Positions 61,024 through 64,000 of a stretch of 64,000 nucleotides of DNA are shown here, one piece after another (within the stretch, counting starts at the first letter, position 1; every line of letters begins with the position of its first letter). Position numbers and translations under genes: made by a program. The notes beneath the pieces are model-generated. The model searched no databases and was not told the origin of the DNA. It saw only the letters and a program-made list of their open reading frames with translations. The stretch lies in assembly GCF_030209445.1 (NCBI RefSeq), contig NZ_JARVSD010000005.1:1-64000 (forward strand), read 5' to 3'. Origin of the DNA: Promicromonospora sp. MEB111. Its GTDB lineage: Bacteria; Actinomycetota; Actinomycetes; Actinomycetales; Cellulomonadaceae.

Positions 61024-62436
61024 ATGCTCCGGCACCACCGCGCGGCCACTGCCCGCCTGACGATCGCGGCGTCGACTGCCGCGGCGGCGATCCTCACGCT
61101 CACCGCCTGCGGCAGCGGCGGTCCCGAGTCCGACGGGACGATCACCGTCTGGACGGTGGAGACCCAGCCCGAGCGCCTCGCGATCCAGCAGGCCGCGATG
61201 GACGCCTGGGCCGAGGAGGCCGGCCTGGAGACGGACCTGGTGCCGGTCGAGGAGGACCAGGTCTCGCAGCTCCTGTCCGCCGCGGCCCTCTCCGGCGAGG
61301 ACATGCCGGACGTGGTCAACGCGATCAGCCCGGGGCTGGTCCGCTCCTTCGACCGGGACGGCTACCTCGACCGGGACGCCGCCGCCGAGGTGGTCGACGC
61401 GCTCGGCGCCGACACCTTCACCCCGCAGGCGCTGGAGCTGACCAGCGACGGCGACGAGCTGCTCGCCGTCCCCTCGGACGCCTGGCCGATGATGGTCTAC
61501 TACCGCACCGACCTCTTCGAGGAGGCGGGCCTGGAGCCGCCCAGCACCTACGACGACCTGCGCGCGGCCGCCGAGGAGCTCACGACCAGCGGGCGGTACG
61601 GGATCACGCTTTCGACCGACGCGGCCGACCCGTTCACCCAGCAGACGCTGGAGTTCCTGGCCCAGGGCAACGGCTGCGAGCTCGTGGACGACGCCGGGGA
61701 GGCGACCCTCGACAGCCCTGCCTGCACCGAGACCATCGGGCTGTACGGCGACCTGGCGAGCGAGTTCTCGCCCGAGGGCTCGCAGGGTGTCGAGTCCACG
61801 CGCGCGTCGTACTTCGCCGGGCAGGCCGCGATGACCGTCTGGTCGTCGTTCCTGCTGGACGAGATGGCCGGCCTGCGGGAGGAGTTCACGCCCTCGTGCG
61901 ACGAGTGCGCCGACGACCCGGGCTGGCTCGCCGACAACACCGGCGTCGTGCCCGTGGTGGAGGGGCCGTCCGCGGGCGGCGACGGCGGGGACGCGGCCGG
62001 CTACGTCGAGTTCGTGTCCTGGGGCATCACCGACGGCGCGGACCCCGAGACGACGGACTTCGTGGAGTACATGATGTCCGACGCGTACGAGGACTGGCTG
62101 GCCATGGCGCCTGAGGGCAAGGTGCCCGTGCGCACCGGCACGGCGGAGAGCCCCACCGAGTACACCGACGCCTGGTCCGGGCTGGAGATCGGCATCGACA
62201 GCAGGGAGACGTTCTCCGACGTCTGGCCCGCCGAGGTGACCGACACCCTGGCCGCCGCCCCCGAGTCCGCGGACCGCTGGGCGCTGCCGCAGGGCCAGGG
62301 CGCGATCCTGGGTCCGATCACGAGCGAGCTGCCGCTCGCCAAGGCGGCGGCCGACCTCGGGTCGGGCAGCGTCGACGCCGCCGAGGCGCAGGCGACGATG
62401 CAGGAGGCCGTGGCCGAGATCGCCGGCCGCGACTGA
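61024..62436 (+). CDS. Carbohydrate ABC transporter substrate-binding lipoprotein
   Basis: 470 aa. Signal with lipobox LTAC (Cys near residue 29, in AILTLTAC-GSGG). The extracellular SBP_bac_1 fold follows: TITVWTVETQPERLAIQQAAMDAWAEEAGLETDLVPVEEDQVSQLLSAAALSGEDMPDVV, WPMMVYYRTDLFEEAGLEPPSTYDDLRAAAEEL and FAGQAAMTVWSSFLLDEMAG. It belongs to the CUT1 group binding oligosaccharides. Unusual for the class are four Cys (NGCEL, PACTET, CDEC) that could make disulphides. GAGGAGA is 5 nt before ATG 61024. First gene of an operon with two permeases; no ATPase is visible, as expected for MsiK-type shared ATPases. Confidence 0.92.
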   Translation: MLRHHRAATARLTIAASTAAAAILTLTACGSGGPESDGTITVWTVETQPERLAIQQAAMDAWAEEAGLETDLVPVEEDQVSQLLSAAALSGEDMPDVVNAISPGLVRSFDRDGYLDRDAAAEVVDALGADTFTPQALELTSDGDELLAVPSDAWPMMVYYRTDLFEEAGLEPPSTYDDLRAAAEELTTSGRYGITLSTDAADPFTQQTLEFLAQGNGCELVDDAGEATLDSPACTETIGLYGDLASEFSPEGSQGVESTRASYFAGQAAMTVWSSFLLDEMAGLREEFTPSCDECADDPGWLADNTGVVPVVEGPSAGGDGGDAAGYVEFVSWGITDGADPETTDFVEYMMSDAYEDWLAMAPEGKVPVRTGTAESPTEYTDAWSGLEIGIDSRETFSDVWPAEVTDTLAAAPESADRWALPQGQGAILGPITSELPLAKAAADLGSGSVDAAEAQATMQEAVAEIAGRD

Positions 62437-62455
62437 CCGGGCCGGGGTAGAGACC

Positions 62456-63388
62456 GTGGACAGGGGTCGTGTGCGGAGGGGGCGGCGCAGGACGTCGAAG
62501 CTGCGCGGCCGCGAGAGCCGCGACGGGATCACGCTCGTCGCACCCGTCGTGCTGGTGGTCGCCGCGATCATCGTGGTCCCCATCGTGTGGACGGTGGTGC
62601 TCTCGTTCCAGGACGCGCGCTACGTGGACGTGGCCCGCAACGGCCTGTTCAACGAGCTCACGCTCGACAACTACGCCGACGTGCTCACGTCGCCGGCGTT
62701 CTGGCAGGCGCTGGTGACCACGGTCCAGTACTCGGTGGCGACCACGGTGGGCTCCATCACCGTGGGTCTCGTGGCGGCGCTCGCGTTCCGGGACAGGTTC
62801 CGGTTCCGTGCGCCGCTGCGGGCCGTGATGCTGCTCCCCTACGTGGCGCCGGTCGTGGCCACCACGTTCGTGTGGCAGGTCGCGCTGAACCCGCAGTACG
62901 GCGTGGTGAACGCGTTCGGCACGCAGGTGCTCGGCTGGGAGCACCCGGTCAACTTCCTCTCGGCCGCACCCACGGCGCTCGGCACCGTCATCGTCTACGA
63001 CATCTGGCGGTACTTCCCGTTCGCGTTCCTCTTCCTGGGGGCGGCCCTGACGGGCCTCAGCAAGGAGATCGAGGAGGCAGCCGTGGTCGACGGCGCCACA
63101 CCGCTGCAGAAGTTCTGGTTCGTGGTGCTGCCGCAGCTGTTGCCCACGGTGGCCCTGCTGGTGCTGTTCCGCATGGTCATGGCCTTCAACGAGTTCGACG
63201 ACGTCTACCTGCTCACGGGCGGCGCCGCGGGCACGCAGGTGGCCTCGGTGCGGGTGTTCGAGCAGCTCACCGGGTCGAGCGACATCGGCGGCGCCAGCGC
63301 GACCGCCGCGGTGATGGCCGTGTTCCTGGGGGTCGCGCTGGCGATCTACCTGCGGCTCACGGCCCGGCAGCGGGAGGAGAACCGATGA
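62456..63388 (+). CDS. Carbohydrate ABC transporter permease (MalF type)
   Basis: 310 aa, six TM helices after a strongly basic N-terminal tail (RGRVRRGRRRTSKLRGRESR). The EAA loop reads EIEEAAVVDGATPLQKFWFVVLPQLLPTV. CUT1 MalF-like. The GTG at 62456 is 20 nt behind the binding-protein gene. Its stop overlaps the next permease start (ATGA). Confidence 0.94.
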   Translation: MDRGRVRRGRRRTSKLRGRESRDGITLVAPVVLVVAAIIVVPIVWTVVLSFQDARYVDVARNGLFNELTLDNYADVLTSPAFWQALVTTVQYSVATTVGSITVGLVAALAFRDRFRFRAPLRAVMLLPYVAPVVATTFVWQVALNPQYGVVNAFGTQVLGWEHPVNFLSAAPTALGTVIVYDIWRYFPFAFLFLGAALTGLSKEIEEAAVVDGATPLQKFWFVVLPQLLPTVALLVLFRMVMAFNEFDDVYLLTGGAAGTQVASVRVFEQLTGSSDIGGASATAAVMAVFLGVALAIYLRLTARQREENR

Positions 63389-64000
63389 GCGCCGTGTCCG
63401 TCCAGAGCAGCGTGCTGCGGGTGCTGCGCGTCGTCGTCATCGTGGCCCTCGTCGCGGCGACCGTGCTGCCGTTCGTCTACATGCTGAGCCTGAGCTTCGT
63501 GCGCATCGACGACCTGCTGCGCGACCCGTTGCGGGTGCTGCCGCAGCTCGACCGGATCACCACCGAGACCTACCGCGCCGTGCTGGCCTCCGAGGAGGAC
63601 GGCGGGTACGGGTTCGCGCGGTTCATGCGCAACTCCGCGGTCGTCGCGGTCGCGGCGTCGGCGCTGACGGTCGCGCTCGTGGTGCCGGCGTCGTACGCGC
63701 TGACGCGCCTGCGGTTCGCCGGGCGCTCGCAGGTCTCGTGGCTCTTCCTGGCCGTCTACCTGTTCCCGACCATCATCATCGCGGTGCCGGTGTTCGTCGG
63801 GTTCCAGGTGCTGGGGCTCGGGTCGTCCCTGGTGGGGCTGGTGATCGCGTACGTGGCGCTGACCGTGCCCGTCTCGGTGCACATGCTGCGCAACTACCTC
63901 GCAGGCATCCCCGAGTCGATCGACGAGGCCGCGGTGATCGACGGCGCCTCCCGGTTCCAGATCATGACCCGCATCACAGTGCCGCTCGCGATGCCGACCA
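63385..64000 (+). CDS. Carbohydrate ABC transporter permease (MalG type), cut by window end
   Basis: The first 205 codons are present. The N-terminal TM helix LRVVVIVALVAATVLPFVYMLSLSFV, the central SAVVAVAASALTVALVVPASYALTRLRFAG and the EAA loop SIDEAAVIDGASRFQIMTRITVPLAM place it in the MalG family. ATG 63385 overlaps the preceding stop by 4 nt, so the two permeases are translationally coupled. Confidence 0.94.
   Translation, partial: MSAVSVQSSVLRVLRVVVIVALVAATVLPFVYMLSLSFVRIDDLLRDPLRVLPQLDRITTETYRAVLASEEDGGYGFARFMRNSAVVAVAASALTVALVVPASYALTRLRFAGRSQVSWLFLAVYLFPTIIIAVPVFVGFQVLGLGSSLVGLVIAYVALTVPVSVHMLRNYLAGIPESIDEAAVIDGASRFQIMTRITVPLAMPT

Overview
The window is about 72-75% GC by eye, with dense genes on both strands, many short intergenic gaps and many leaderless-looking starts (a -10 hexamer 6-8 nt before ATG or GTG). 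Gene content points to a high-GC Gram-positive actinobacterium, probably order Micrococcales and perhaps Promicromonosporaceae. The supporting genes are inositol-3-phosphate synthase, PASTA class A PBPs, an F420-type nitroreductase-fold enzyme, DUF3817, a MerR-TipAS regulator and the rpsF-ssb-rpsR-rplI block. The lineage is inferred from gene content only. No tRNA, rRNA, insertion sequence, integrase or CRISPR array was found.

Layout. 1-4.4 kb holds a cut-off gene, a small orphan gene and an unusual leucyl-tRNA synthetase behind a leucine-codon attenuator, followed by a voltage-gated cation channel gene that converges on it. 4.1-9.5 kb holds a GlsB-type membrane protein, a lipoprotein, two secreted NlpC/P60 hydrolases (one behind a c-di-AMP riboswitch), a polytopic membrane protein and a secreted subtilase. 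9.8-12.1 kb holds a SRPBCC protein and an ECF sigma factor overlapping a membrane protein that ends in a PASTA domain. 12.2-24.3 kb is accessory: a YcaQ-like glycosylase, a CYP157-like P450 converging on a canonical P450, GNAT, GH25 muramidase, DinB, FBP zinc protein, MerR-TipAS, VOC and DUF3817 genes, a divergent EamA/MocR pair whose start codons overlap, TfoX and a deazaflavin enzyme. 24.4-28.7 kb carries sugar catabolism genes (GH2 beta-galactosidase, mannonate dehydratase). 28.7-40.9 kb is a run of single-gene units: acetyltransferases, hydrolases, TetR and XRE regulators, a second CYP157-like P450, an AI-2E family permease and peptidase E. 41-59.5 kb is the chromosomal core: dnaB, MATE, a winged-helix regulator, a giant secreted subtilase, ino1-padR, two tandem PBP1 genes and rpsF-ssb-rpsR-rplI. 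59.5-64 kb is a GH63-like glycosidase divergent from a carbohydrate ABC importer, which is cut off by the window end.

Main result. The synthetase at 1106-3088 has the HIGH-type and KMSKS-type motifs, both zinc-type Cys clusters and the anticodon-binding region. The roughly 200-residue CP1 editing domain is missing and replaced by a linker of about eight residues. Upstream sits a textbook attenuator: a leaderless nine-codon peptide with tandem Leu codons (CTG, rare CTT), a pause hairpin and a terminator with a T5 tract. The arrangement would switch on an editing-free synthetase when charged tRNA-Leu falls. That fits a backup or self-immunity enzyme against an inhibitor of the housekeeping LeuRS, which is inference. 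Other regulatory signals are three copies of a long promoter-like element (AAGTGCTGTGACATC...CGTCT), a phased array of DnaA-box-like 9-mers beside dnaB with a perfect DnaA box before rpsF, a perfect PadR-type palindrome and a duplicated promoter-plus-gene unit for the PBPs.
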